A DNA stretch of 64,000 nt from positions 620,001-684,000 of the forward strand of contig JAODTK010001333.1 in assembly GCA_026419785.1 (NCBI GenBank), written 5' to 3'. Shown here one piece after another: positions 21,369-33,491 of the stretch (position 1 is its first letter; each line of letters opens with the position of its first letter). The stretch is from Sclerodactyla briareus (Eukaryota > Echinodermata > Holothuroidea > Dendrochirotida > Sclerodactylidae). The notes beneath the pieces are model-generated. The model saw only the letters and a program-made list of their open reading frames with translations, was not told the origin of the DNA and searched no databases. The translations under genes were made by a program, and so were the position numbers.

Positions 21369-22135
21369 ATGGACCATACCACCGTCATGAAAACAGCTCA
21401 AGTCAGACCACTTCTGAAGAAACCTGGTCTGGACCACAATGAGTTTAATAACTACAGACCAATATCTAAATCTGAATTCATCTTTAGAACCATCGAACGA
21501 GCTGCTGCAGTCCGACTGAACGGTAATCTCCAACGGACGGGCCTGTATGCCACGAGACAGTAAGCCTATCGAAAATTCCACAGTACTGAGTCGGCATTGC
21601 TCCGAATCCATAATGGAATCCATGAAGGATGTTGATCGACACAAAGAGGCGGTTCTAGTCATGTTTGATTTTTCGGCCGCATCTAATACGAATGACCATG
21701 ACACTATCATAGAACGATTACAGTCTCCCTACAGTTTAAATGGTATGGCACTTCAGTGGTTTGAGTCCTACCTGAGAGGAAGAGTAATATGTCAACAGAA
21801 TGGAACTCTCTCCGACCAATTCAAACTAAATGACGGGGGTCCCACAAGGCTCGGTACTAGGACCAACCATTTTCACAATGTAAGTAGCACCCCTGGGGGA
21901 CATCACATCTGCCCATGGTATCAATTACATGTCTTACGCCGAGGCACGCAGATATCTTTACGTTGTATCCCTTCGAGAAGCAAGAGGCCGTAACCCGTTT
22001 GGAGCTCTGCGTTCGCGACATTAAAGCCTGGAGCATACGCAACAAACTGATGTTCAATGATTCCAAAACTGAAGTTCTCCACATATCAGCGACGTTTGTT
22101 AAAGAGCCCTCCTATCCCTGCAGTTGTTGTATATG
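21369..22135 (+). pseudogene. LINE reverse transcriptase remnant
   Basis: Pieces in order are VRPLLKKPGLDHNEFNNYRP, a RAAAVRLNGNLQ stretch, KEAVLVMFDFSAASNTNDHD (the family motif is FDFSAAFDT.DH), MALQWFESYLRGR, and WSIRNKLMFNDSKTEVLHIS. The YADD catalytic box is destroyed: only SYAEARRYL remains where a one-base loss and a change hit it. Several stops and frameshifts separate the blocks. Confidence 0.85.
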
Positions 22136-22440
22136 AATACTCCTAGGCTAGGGGTAGGCAGGGTAAAGAGCCTAGCGTAATTATGGATAGCCAGCTTAAA
22201 ATGAAAGAACATGTCAAACACATCGTTTCCGGTGCCTCTCTTGCTCTTCGAAGAATTAGTCAGCTTGCCAGATACCTTGAACGCAAATCCACGAGAGCTG
22301 GTTCATGACATTCTTCCGTAACTTCGCGCCTAGACTACTGTAACAGTCTCCTATATGGTATTCGGCGATCGAATTATCCAAGCTACAGCGCGTACAGAAC
22401 TCTAGCTGCTGCTAGAGCTACACTGGCTACCTTACAACCC

Positions 22441-22735
22441 TTATTACTTACAAGATCGCCATCATAACCTTCAAGTCGCTAAATGGCATGGTTCCCCTTA
22501 TATCTCAGAGCTCACTGCTTCACACAAGCCTGGTCGATGGCTCCGGTCTCAACGGCCCGGTTATACTTCGACGACTGTACAACACGAAAACGAAGTTCTA
22601 CGGTGACAGGGCGTTTGAAAGGCTGCTCCTGAGATCTGGAACAAGCTGCCAGTCGAGATTCATTCCTCTCTAAATCTTAACCTTTTTAAAAGAAGTTTAA
22701 AGACGTTTTTTGTAGTCTCTTTTTAATAGTCACAT
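22441..22735 (+). pseudogene. LINE C-terminal domain remnant
   Basis: It reads YKIAIITFKSLNGM, then in other frames GDRAFE, KLPVEIHSSLNLNLFKRSLK and a stop. This is the usual end of CR1/L2-type ORF2 proteins (..FWNKLP..I....F+..LK..L). It is followed by the 3' UTR and the ATT-rich tail. Confidence 0.75.
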
Positions 22736-22973
22736 TTATTATTCGACACTTCAATCGATTCGGAGAGTTATTATTGTATTTTTTCTACCGGTGTTTACTC
22801 TTTGCAGCAGTGCTCTCAGATTCTGCATAGCATACCGTTTTTACTCTGGACAGTGCTTTGAAGATTTTCTTGGAAAGCGCTTTATAAAATCTCATTTCTT
22901 TGTTTATTATATTATTATTATTTCAAAATCAGTAATATAAATATATAGTTCAGTACTACTGATAGTAAATCAG

Positions 22974-23057
22974 TAATATATATATAATTATATATAGATA
23001 TATATATATATAGATATATATATATATATATATATAATATATATATATATAATATAT
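22974..23057. repeat. (TA)n microsatellite
   Basis: TA-dinucleotide run directly downstream of the LINE tail, with GATA interruptions. Confidence 0.9.
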
Positions 23058-23572
23058 TACTACAAACTTCTAGTTTATTATTTCCTTTGAGATTTCATTT
23101 CTAACAATGTTATATAAACATGATGTTTTTTTTCCATAGTTGATGCAAATAAAATGATACACGATCACTACTATGAGTTGTTAGGAGTCCTGAACATCTG
23201 GGGGGGGGAGGGTAGTTTTTTTGCTTGGCGTTCAATGAGTTCTTTCAAAGCAAGTCACCACTCCAGTCACTGTAACTATTCAAATAGGATTCTTTTTAAT
23301 TGAGTCAATTATTACATTCTTAAAAAGTGACTTTTTTGTGGGCCCAAGGAATTGGTACTATAACAGTACTTGTAAGGAAGCATGGACATATGTATACGCA
23401 TAACAACTTTACTTATCACTTATAATCATTTTGTCCCTCCTGTTTATTTGAATTCCTGTTCAACTAACGAGATTAAATTCTTCTTTTTACATGCTCAATT
23501 TCTGCACAAATGATTCCAATTTCAATGTTTACACTCAGCTACTAATTGTACATTTGTGATTGTGGTTTCGTG
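23058..23572. other. no gene recognised
   Basis: AT-rich spacer with a short G-run near 23201. Nothing identifiable. Confidence 0.35.
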
Positions 23573-23870
23573 AGGCGGATTCGCTCAGGGGGTAGAGCTA
23601 CGGCCTTAAGGTCATAGATTCAATTCCCCCTTGAAGATGCAGCATTTCCGTGGTGCTTGTTAGCACGGATCAGGTTCCTCGACTGTCTCACGCTACTCAT
23701 GAGTAAAAGTGGGTACCGCCAGGTTAGGAAGTAGGTGCCGCTGCGTTGGCTGCCATGGTGTAGTAGGTCATGTACGTGCACCCTGGGTGGTGCAGGCGAG
23801 GTTTTCATCAGGTTACCAATACCCAGGGGATTAATTCGCTAGTCGTGTGAAGAGGCGCGGCCTTGATACA
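23573..23870 (+). mobile_element. tRNA-derived SINE
   Basis: The head GGCGGATTCGCTCAGGGGGT carries box A, followed by GGTAGAGC-like bases, CGGCCTTAAGGTC and box B GGTCATAGATTCAATTCC. The body contains AAAAGTGGGTACCGCC and TTGGCTGCCATGG, matching the body of the minus-strand SINE at 9868-10227 (AAAGTGGGTACC). The end is not sharply defined. Confidence 0.65.
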
Positions 23871-23910
23871 AGGCTAAAAACCCGAATCATAATTTCAATC
23901 TTAAGTTCAG

Positions 23911-24050
23911 TTGGTTTTTATTCCTTGCCGAGGCAACATGAACCTATGCATCATGCAACCGTGCGTATGTGTGATGTGTGTGCTGTGTGTGGTGTGTGCG
24001 CTCGTGTGTGTGGTGTGTGTGTGTGGGTGCGTGTGGTGTGTCTTTGATCA
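23911..24050 (+). mobile_element. 5' fragment of the terminal-hairpin element
   Basis: A T-run, TTCCTTGCCGAGGCAACATG (hairpin CCTTGCCGAGGCAA), then CTATGCATCATGC and a long GTGTGT-rich microsatellite. This is the same opening order as at 13131 and 56115, but the tandem cores are absent. Confidence 0.6.
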
Positions 24051-25300
24051 GGTATGAGGTTATCGAGAGAGAATATAATCGGGGACAATCTGCTTATTCC
24101 GTGTGAAATGAACTAACGGTGTTTTTTATATCTGGATCTGGAAGAGCATCATGGAAGCATAACGCTAAAAAACAGGAAATTACACTCCATTCCCGTTTCT
24201 TCTTTCTCAAATTCCTTAACTAATATCTGAATATGGGCCGTCTTTATTCCTTGGGAAAACCGAGTTGACCACCCGACCTGAAAATAGTTCAACATCTGTT
24301 CAATCATATGCATTCGAGTGCAGCAGTGGTTTACTCTCAGTTTCAGTGTAAGTGTAGGGGAGAGCTGGGATGGAAGTCACTAGGGTTGATTGCCCCTTTA
24401 AAACCGTGGCAGCGGTGGTGGTTTCTTTTACCCCCGAGATCCAATGGTGGTATCAGTGACGTTTTGGCAGGCAAATATATACCGGATACGAATTCCAGCA
24501 GTCACCTAACTTTTTTCCCTATGTGTCTGTACTTGCAGTTACAATGAGCGAGGTCCTGTCATCACTTCAGGGGTTCGCTTGTATGCAGGCGTTGAATTTC
24601 TGCGGGGTGACGCAGTGGTCACTGTGGTTTTGTTACTGAACATTCTTGTCAGTTCGGGGCTGTGGAGCAGTCGGTTGAACTTGATTCTGTCCCGCTCCCA
24701 GGTTTGCGAGAAAGTCGTCGGAGCCTGGATTCCATTGAAAAATGAAGGAGTTGGCTCGCATCTGCGACCCTTTGTAACTCCAAAATATTTTTGGAACGAT
24801 GAAGAGTGTTTTTTTTTTTTTGGAGTGCTTAAAATGCGCTAGATGCATCAAAGGCAACCTTGAATGTGAACATTTTTCGAAGGGAGGAAGCGGGATTTTG
24901 GCGGTATAGGGGTCTCGAGGGGGTGTTGGATCGGGGACGACTGCGGGGCCCACCATTTTTCTGCGATTTAGAAGATTCGGGAAAATTTGGCAGCCAAAAT
25001 GTCAAATTGAAAAAATGGGGGCTGAATCTTTGAACTCTTCTGTCGGGCCAGTGACTCGCCTAAATTTATGATGAAATGCCCGAAACCTGCAAACATTTTG
25101 CGCGTGGTACAAACTTTCCGGACCCCTCATGCCGAGTACGGGGCAGGATGTCCATCATGCACACACAAAAAACGCTCATATTCCAAAATTGGAATTTCTT
25201 ATGGCCCATACAAATATGTTTAGAACTATCCCTACCATGGTGTCTTTGCCGATGCCGCTAATTTGGAATAACCTCATTTAGGACTACGTCTTGTAGCTAT
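24051..25300. other. no gene recognised
   Basis: Mixed sequence including a poly-T run near 24807. Open frames are short and unremarkable. Confidence 0.35.
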
Positions 25301-25364
25301 GTTTTCCATACGTTACCCTTTGCTTTGATTTTTTAATTCCCTTTGCCCTTTCCAATATTTCTAT

Positions 25365-25991
25365 GCCGTTTCGAAGATTCAAGACGAAAAAAGGAGGGCA
25401 ACTTATAACCACGTCCCTGCAACGGATTTTTAGCTCTTCAGTTTCCAGTAGCAACGAGTTGGGTTGTGGGTCTCGTATACCGTGCTATTGCACAGAATTG
25501 AATGAATTCCTCCAATTCCTTTATAGCACCAATCACTTATTTTGTACCTCTGGCGGTATAAGATTTACACTTACAGGGAGATTCACGGAGGCATGGATTG
25601 TCGAACCTGCTTGGAAATTAGCCTTGAGTCTGCCCCGTACCCTCTTTTTATAGCGATCTCATTTCCCCATCCGACCTTGATGACCAAGTCATAGGCTGCG
25701 GGAACTCAAATTTTCGGTGGCTTCATCAACCCGACGAGACGCATTAAACACCGTTTTTTTTCGAAAAGCTTCAAATCTAACAATGATTTATTCTGTTCGA
25801 TAGTTCCGATATTGGTTATTATAGGGCCTTGTAATACGCTAACGTCACACGGCTGCACAGGCACTGAATTGAAGGAATTTTCCATTCAATTAAATGATAG
25901 CCACCACCACCTATTGTGTACAACAGTAACTGCAGACTTACAGACTGCTGATTATGTTGGGTTGCTGACCTGAAACTGCCCACAAAGACGT
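25365..25991. repeat. old tandem repeat family F1, left block (~360-bp units)
   Basis: Two diverged units: the GCACAG..GAATTGAA..GAATT..CC block with a CACC.A..ACTTATTTTGTAC/CCTATTGTGTAC end occurs near 25487 and again near 25850. The left block stops at CTGAAACTGCCCACAAAGAC, where the hAT element at 25992 begins. The family resumes at 27130. Confidence 0.55.
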
Positions 25992-27129
25992 CCGGGCCGT
26001 AGCGAGCGGGGGGGGGAGGTGCCACCTCCACCCCCCCCCCATTATTCTGTGCCGTCGGCAAATTTCGGTCTGTCGGCAATAAGGAGAAGAGGAAAGAAAA
26101 GAAGAGGGTAGGGGAGGAGGAGGAAAATAAGAGGACAAGAGGAAGAAAGAAGAAAGAGGAAGGGAAAGAAAAGGGAATAAGGGAGTGAAGGGTAAGACAG
26201 GAATGGAAAAAAAAAAACGGAAGCCAGACTTTTATTACGGCTAATTTCTACTGTTTGGCTCTTCATCTAATTGTCCAATTCGCGTCGCAGGAATGCACCC
26301 CGGCAAACATATATTGTGACGGTCCGTCGCCGTCAGTGCAACTGGACAAGTGACCCGCGTCAGGTCGTCATTCGGCAAAAGGGGGGAAAAGGCGTTAGCG
26401 TTTGCATTTTACTTCCATGAGTCTGACAGTTGTCTTTGAAGTTGTTTCTGTCCTATATTCCAGAGATGACATAAAAGTCCAGCCATTTCGCTGAAACAAA
26501 TTACGAAAATTTCCCAGATGAAACAATGAAACCTCGGTTTTAGGCGGGGAATCAAGCGAACGGCATAGACCAATACAAAGCGGAGGATAGAAGCCCCCCC
26601 CCCCCACCCCCCAGTTTTTTAGATAAAATATTCGAGCCATGAACTACCCACCTTTAGGCACGATAAGTTAAAACTGGTTAGAGGTATCCTAATGCATAAG
26701 TGGCAAGAAAAAAAAAGGAAAAAATGTACTATTTGGCTAAATGGCCGAAACTTTGAACAATTGCACATTGAATTGTCAAATTTTGCGCGCTCCGCTGCGC
26801 AGTGTTTATCGATGGTCTGCTTCATATATCACGAAGCTGCAGTAAAGCGGGCATTGTTTAGGATCGGGCAAAATTTTTCGCGTTTCCAATTGAAAAGGGT
26901 CCCGTGTACGTGGTGAGCGGGGTCGAGTATTACTGTAACGCCCCAATGTCACTGAATCTTGCACGCAGATTGCTCTGAGGATTTGTTCAATATTCAAAAA
27001 TTTTTCCCAAGGGGACTGGACACCCCTACCATTAGACCCCTCACCCATACAGTCCCATTGCCAGATCCGTCCGGAAAACATAATCTCTACCCCCCCTCCC
27101 CCCCACTCCTGACCCTTCGCTAGCCCCTG
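25992..27129. mobile_element. hAT-type transposon nested in repeat family F1, 1.14 kb
   Basis: The left end is CCGGGCCGTAGCGAGCGGGG and the right end CTTCGCTAGCCCCTG, imperfect inverted repeats sharing TAGCGA, with G- and C-runs just inside. Flanking 8-mers are AAAGACGT (25984-25991) and CAAGACCT (27130-27137), six of eight identical. Removing the element joins ..CCCACAAAGAC to CTATTAGTTTCC.., matching the uninterrupted F1 unit near 27525 (CCCAGCAAAGACCACCTGTT). The interior includes a 140-base polypurine tract and no transposase that I can recognise. Confidence 0.7.
26079..26215 (+). repeat. polypurine tract
   Basis: About 135 bases of almost pure A and G on the + strand (AAGAGGAAAGAAAAGAAGAG and similar), inside the hAT element. 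Such tracts can form triplex DNA; no role is implied. Confidence 0.8.
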
Positions 27130-27660
27130 CAAGACCTATTAGTTTCCTTCTGTTGCTCAACAGATTTCGATTGACCTCATATAAACAAAGATACAACTCG
27201 ACTCTTGTGCATATATCGAGACAAACGTACGTAACGTTTTTAGTTGATACTAGGCTGTTTCGAAGACTCGAGGCGAAAAAAGAAGATCAATTATACCACG
27301 TCCCTGCAACGAGTTGTTGTTCCTCCGATCCGTCGGTCCCGACCATGCAACGATTGGGGCAGAGTCGAGGTCACGATACGCGTGTGTGCGATATTACTCG
27401 CGCGATTAAACTGAAGGAATTTCCATCCGTGAGTAATTTATAGCCACCCAACCCACTTATTGGTACAAAAATAAACTGTGGACGTACAGACTGCGATTAT
27501 GTTTGAGGTTGTTGACCTGAAACTGCCCAGCAAAGACCACCTGTTAGTTCCTTCTTTGCTCAAAGATTCGTTGAACCTTCAATCAAAGAAAACTCGAGGG
27601 GTATGCAAATATCGATACTGACGTACTTATGAAGCTTCTCGATATTTCTAGGAAATTCGC
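27130..27660. repeat. old tandem repeat family F1, right block
   Basis: It begins with the part of an F1 unit cut off by the hAT element (TATTAGTTTCCTTCTGTTGC) and then has another unit starting TGTTTCGAAGACTCGAGGCG, which matches CCGTTTCGAAGATTCAAGAC at 25363. CACGTCCCTGCAACG is shared by both blocks. A third partial start (GTTAGTTCCTTCTTTGCTC) follows at 27541. Confidence 0.55.
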
Positions 27661-29149
27661 TGGATCTCGGACGGTTGGTATTGTATACCTTGAACTGGAA
27701 GGTCCTATGCGTGTGTGAACTGATTTAAACGCACTGTTCTATACCGGAGGAAAACAATTTTTGGGGGGGGGAAATACCGAAACCAAGAACTATAAAATAC
27801 CGAAACCGGGGCATTTTTGTTTAATGGGGTCTAAGAGGCTGATATATAGGGCCTCTATAGGCCTACGATCAACAGTGGGCGTGCTTCCTAAGTCAACAGA
27901 TCGACAACATGGAACTTGAAATACCCTGATGGCCACCACCGTTGTCATTTTGCATCTAGACTGCCTGGGTTAGGAACGGGGAGTTCGAAAGGTCAGCAAG
28001 CAACATACAGAAGTTGTGGGGGTGTCACTCCTATAAATCTATGATTCACAATTTGTCATACTTGGAATCTTGTGGAGTCTGTGTTGGTCAACGTGCTGAC
28101 AGACGTGCAATTATTTCATTTCTAAGTTGATTTTGAAGAAGTAAAAATGTACTTGCGAAACTGAACTTCTCACCTGCATGCACCGTCGCTCTCGGAAATA
28201 TTAAAGGATGATTTACTACTTCGTGAACAGAAGACAATTGAATTTCTTCTCCTATATTCCTATGAGGCACTACGTTGGAGTAAACCTGAGCTAGCCTGCC
28301 TACCCAGATTCCGATTATTGAACAGAAAATTGGAGGGTGTTTCACCATTGGTAGGGAGGGGGCGATGTGCGTATCAGCCACTGAATCGACGCACGACGTT
28401 TCGTCAGTGGTACCAGGGAATGGGATACCTTCCAACAGTTGGAGCGAAAACAGACCGACATCTCTTAAACGGTTAGTATCCTAGAACAACTCTCACCTAC
28501 AGGTACCACCTGCAAGGTAGCCGCAGTCAAATCTGTAACGCGTTTGAAGCTGATCTTAGAGCGTTGTTTTCAAACTGTTTAAGTACAATGGTCCATTAGC
28601 ATAACTTCTGCTATTCTGATGTCTTATGTCAAGTGTATTTATGAACCCAAACCTGCGGTAAAAGGATCCAGGCCATTCGAGTGTGAAAAGGAGACAATGC
28701 TGCTATTGTGCAATGTTTCCTGTGACGTCACGAGAGTAACCGGGTACCCTGTGTAGTACAATCGATCCGAAAAATGTGTTTTCACCAAACTAATGACAAA
28801 ATAGCTAACAATGGGATCCGATGAAACTTATAAATTTGTTCACAGATATAAAGATAATTTCATTATTTCATCAACTATTATTAACTCATTAAGCTTATAA
28901 TGTGCAAATATCACATTCACTGTGTACGGTCAATGGACACATATGCATTGTTACTCTGATGCAGGCGCGGTTCTACGGCTTTGCCCCCCCCCCCTCCCCA
29001 AATGTGCTCAAGCCAAAAAACGCCTGATGATGGTGTTGTTTTTTATGTTGAACATGCGTATTGGCATATTGAACTAACATAATTGCGTCCTGCCTCCTTC
29101 CACAATTTCCCAGGTCACATTTCCTCGCTATAACCAGGTTACGCCTACT
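27661..29149. other. no gene recognised
   Basis: No exon or repeat that I can name. A C-run at ~28984 next to CAGGCGCGG (28962) looks like a possible transposon end without a convincing partner. Confidence 0.35.
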
Positions 29150-30190
29150 CCTATTCTCGTAGGGTTCGAGTACATAGCTGTTTGGAAAGTAGTAGTGACA
29201 ACTGTCAAGTCGACAACCACGCTTCGCCCCATTTCGTACTGTGCGTACACACGGTGTGCGGTGCTGGGATTCCATAGATGAGTATGCGGGTCCGGTACGC
29301 ATGTGTAAATCGCCAATTGATACTTGAACTGAGGGGCCTGTTTGTCTGAATGATTTCCCTTTTTAGTTGCGAAGATATATATTATAGTTCCACAGAGTCC
29401 ACCACAAAAATTTATAAATGAAAGCAAATAAACATGAATAGGCAAGAGGCACATGATACCCGTGGCTTGACTCGGGCGTATCACCAAAGGGGCGTACAAA
29501 TCCCAACTCCATGCCAATATGTAACACTTCCCTCGAACAGAGTCAAAATCAAACGAACAATATTTACATGGACCAGGGGGAAGGGCGTGCTGCATTTTCC
29601 TACGACGCTTGCATATAGTGTGCGGAGTGTGTTCCGTCTTTAACGACATCGAGTTCTTCAAGTACCCATGAGTGGGTGTATGTGTTTCATCCAGGCCCGG
29701 AACACCGCGCATCCGCACTCTCATGGAACTCCCAAACGGGGCCCCGATCGAGGTGCCTAGGATTCGCCAGTAAGGAATGCTCGTCGGTGTAGCGATATGT
29801 GTAAAACTCGTCGTCAATTTACGCGAACGAGCGGGACTATTGTTTGAATATGTACTATTTATTTTGCAAAGATGGATATTTGTTCCACAGAGGCAAACAA
29901 ATTATAAATTAAGACAAACCAGCACCGAAAAGCGAATAAAAGCACATGGTTTTAAAAAAACAAAAAAACCATTGCGTATGCGGAGCGTACACCGCAAATG
30001 AATTCTTTGTAATATCTCCTTAAAGCCAAGCAACGATAATGTGCATGGCTGCTGCCTTGGTTATGGTCGTTTCGCATACACTTCTAGTGTTTTCCTCTCC
30101 CCGAAACAAATCTCCGTTCTCGTAAATATGTGATTTTCACAATCCAGCCCGGATACCATACGCATCCATGGAATCCCGGCCTTAATAGTG
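29150..30190. repeat. diverged ~500-bp tandem duplication
   Basis: Blocks recur at an offset of roughly 450-505 bases: TTCCACAGAGTCCACCACAA (29389) and TTCCACAGAGGCAAACAAAT (29882) with similar AT-rich surroundings, and CATCCAGGCCCGG (29689) against CAATCCAGCCCGG (30138). The copies are strongly diverged. The longest open frame in the window (29128-29817, minus) runs through this region but resembles no protein I know. Confidence 0.4.
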
Positions 30191-33100
30191 TTTACAAATG
30201 CATGGCATGAGTATTCCATGTGAATGGAATTTTGTGTACGACTCACCCTACCTTTATCCAAGCTACACCCAATCATTACTTTACTCAAAGGAGCAGTCTG
30301 TTGCAGGTCAATTAGTCAATCAAGCATTAATCGATCAAGCAATCAATAATGTGCTCATTGGCTGTGCTGACGCAATGTCCAGGATCAAATTCGACTCATC
30401 AATATCTGATAAGCATTACGTAACCGTAATCCTCACCATGAATGTCGATGGAAACCGTCATTTATAGGTGTATGAATGATTTCACACCTTGTCACACTGG
30501 ACAGTGGACATGGTCCCATATACAGAGTTTGGGTACGTGTGCCGTCGATGTGACATTCATGGTAGATCAGGTAGTGTTGTACATATAGTTTAACCAATTC
30601 GGTTGATGTTTTAGTCTATCGAATTCGAAAATTTTAAAAAAGTTACTTCACCTGTCACTCCTTTCTTTCATCAGGTTCTATTTTTCTGTCGTTTCAACCC
30701 CGATCCCCCAACCCCCCCCCCCCCCCCCGAAGACTAGGGCAGCGCCCGTGCCTGCTGGCTTCAAGCGGCCAGTGCAACTGCTGCAAATCTGGTGACCTGA
30801 TTTGGTAACAGTTCCTATGAGCTACAACTCAACAAATGTGCATTCGGTAAAATACGAAGCCGAAGCAAATGCTATGTTGCATATGCACAGTGACCTGTGC
30901 GACAGGCCACCCGGGGGTCACCCCAATAATGATTCTTTTATCGCAGTAACTCAGGTGATATCATATATTCTATTTTTACAGAAAACTTTCACGGTAATTG
31001 AGAAGAAATGTGTGGCACGAGATCTATAGATAAAGGCTGGCAACCACGATAGACACTCGTGAGTGCCGTTTCCGGCCATATGAGAGTGTGTGAAGGTCCA
31101 AATATTTACTTGTTCGCTCCGCGCCAACCAATAGGGCGCTCCGCGTCGATAGTCATCTGCCAATTACCAATCTAACCTCTTTCCAGTTAGGCCCCCCCCT
31201 CCCCCGACTTCCCCCCCCCCCAAAAAAAAAAAGCCTGCTCTAATGACTCATCATTTAAATGGAATCATTCAGTCAAATAAATAACTCAACCAGGGAACTG
31301 CCAGTATGCATCTCCAGATTGGGGTGGGGGGGGGGGGGTTGGCAGGTCCCCTCTTCTCATCTGTTCCATTCGGAGTTTGATCTCGTTGCATGGCCATCGT
31401 ACCTAAAGTTGTATGATTACAAACGCACGTTCAATTGAGTAAGTCTTTACACGAACCACTCATTATTAGATACAACTACCGTCTTACTGAATACTGGATT
31501 GTGTTAGGTTGTTAAACTGGAACCGCCTACATATTTGTTAAAGAAACCTCAAATGAAAGAATATAGGCTGGGGCAAATAAAAAGCTCGTGTAAATATCGA
31601 CACAAACGCGTCATGCATCGTTACAGGCAGGTAACTGTCAAAGTCAACGCCTCGACCTCCGAAACCAAATAAACAGAACTCCCGACAATTTGACACCTCA
31701 TTCTCGAGGGAAGAATTTTTTTATTTTGGGTGTGTGCATGGAGGGTATACGGTATGCAGGTAATGTTGCGATTATTAAAAAAAAATACCTCAAGTTTTGT
31801 GTGGTATATAGCAGTCATGCTTGAGAATAGAAGCTATTACATGATTTTATATGCGGCCGATCAAGGGTTCCATGAGTACTCAGTGTTCGCTTGGGTCTGC
31901 GGAGTGTATCCCCGTTCTACCGACGGAGGCCTTGTGCTTGTCTGAAAGATTCGCCCTATATAGTGTCTACGGTTGTTACAGAGCGAAGTTTGCAGGTGTT
32001 TACTGAATGAGCCATGCATCTCAAGCGTATAGTCTCAGCCAAACAGAATCGACAGCCGGGAAATGAAACTCCTTTTGCAATTGGTGGCCACCGTGGCTAT
32101 AACTTGCTTTTGAAATAGCTTGACGGAAGGTAAGTGGCCCCTTCTGTAGTGGTGGGCGGGCATACTCTTGGTTTCACAATTTGGTCTTACTTGGTTCGAA
32201 GTAGGAGTTTGAGATGTCCTAGGACAGCGTTTACTAAAATATGAGGTTAAATCCATATCGGCGCTATCGGGAATCTAACGGATTTGCCCCCATGGCTATG
32301 CCGAGCTTACGTCGGAACGGAATGACGATTGGATTTCTTTTAACAAAGTCACGTTCTGGATTCGGATTGGCTCGTTTGATACAGGGCAAGCCTGCCTGGA
32401 TTCCAATTATTCGGAAATTGGTGGCGTTTGACATCTGTAGCGACGAGATATAGTCAAGCGACGTTATACCAGCAAGGAATGCTGATGCGTGCCAAACACG
32501 TTGCAGGAAAACTGGATATCTCTTGGACGAAAGACAAAACGACTATCTCTGACGAAGTGAGTATGGGAAGCACCCCCCCCCCCATCATCCAGACAGCCCA
32601 ATCAGCAAATTCAGAATGCTCCACTGATGGTGCAGCAGGAATTTGGCAACGTAATAGTTTATATCTTCCAAATGAAACATAAAATATTAAAGATGGAGTG
32701 TCGTCAATTAAAATTAAACTTTAAACAATGTACGGCAACCAGCAATTTAGATAAATTGAAAACCAAATGGTATATTTCCGCCATTTTTTTCCGTCCAAAT
32801 TAAATTGATATATTGAATAAGTAGACAAGTATCGCTTAAATTTACATATAAACCCCATTTACGATGTTTGTCGTGGACGTCATGCAAACTTGCCGTCGCT
32901 TGTTCGTGGACGCTAGCAGACGACAAATCCATCTTTAATAAGCGTATATAGTAAGAAGGGAAAGTCCAGGCAAAAATGTTACAATGTTCAAACATATAGC
33001 GTTGAAAATCATGCCAGTGAACTTGTGTTAAGTTCCGTTAGATGTCCTATTATTGATATGACGTTATAATTTTCAGAGATGGTCTTTTATCACAATAAAT

Positions 33101-33491
33101 TGGTAAGTTTGCAAATTGGCAACATTTGATGATGTCATTTCGACCGATTATATTGTTAAGAAAACATTTTTAATTTTCACTTTATAGTGTAGAAGAAAGA
33201 AGAACTTGACGTCATCAAAATATTGCTACATTTGCCAAAAATCGCAACTTTAATTTATATTTTTAAGAAATATACCTCCTCAACCGAAATGCTATTAGGT
33301 GAACAAAGTGATATGCACATGTTTTCCAAGACATATAACATTTACTATTGAAACTGTTGATGAAAAAGAGTAATATTTTGGCATGGCATATCCCTCTATA
33401 GATAAAGTTCTCCGATTGATAAAGAAAACCGGGGGACCAATTGTAACTGGACCGAAACATTCAACCAATGCGTTGAAAAAAACAGAAATAA
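30191..33491. other. no gene recognised; hAT-like debris
   Basis: Homopolymer C-runs near 30712 and 31190 and the motif CTCCGCGCCAACC..GGGCGCTCCGCG at 31115-31148 also occur near the right end of the hAT at 5957-8082 and at 48310-48345. This suggests remains of related elements, but ends could not be fixed. The rest shows no gene. Confidence 0.35.

Larger units (their letters stand above)
19930..22922 (+). mobile_element. CR1/L2-type non-LTR retrotransposon, nearly full length, inactive
   Basis: The order is an endonuclease-like region, a reverse transcriptase region, a C-terminal domain, a 3' UTR and a tail ending TTATTATATTATTATTATT, all on the + strand. The short 3' tail with GAAAGCGCTTTATAAAATC is characteristic of this group of LINEs. 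Coding pieces are split among frames by many indels and stops, so it makes no protein. The 5' end is not defined and no clear target duplication was found. Confidence 0.85.

Noticed and set aside
23573-23640. Functional tRNA gene
   Set aside because: The tRNA-like head continues into a SINE body shared with another copy; arm pairing is imperfect.
29128-29817. Longest open frame in the window (229 codons, minus strand) as a gene
   Set aside because: No recognisable domain; it lies across a diverged ~500-bp tandem duplication and its composition looks like chance openness.
28962-30754. A further hAT element from CAGGCGCGG to CCGTGCCTG
   Set aside because: Only about nine terminal bases match and the flanking 8-mers (CTCTGATG and CTGGCTTC) disagree.
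33100-33245. MITE from paired TGATGTCA/TGACGTCATCA words
   Set aside because: The inverted match is short and interrupted, and no ends or duplication could be defined.
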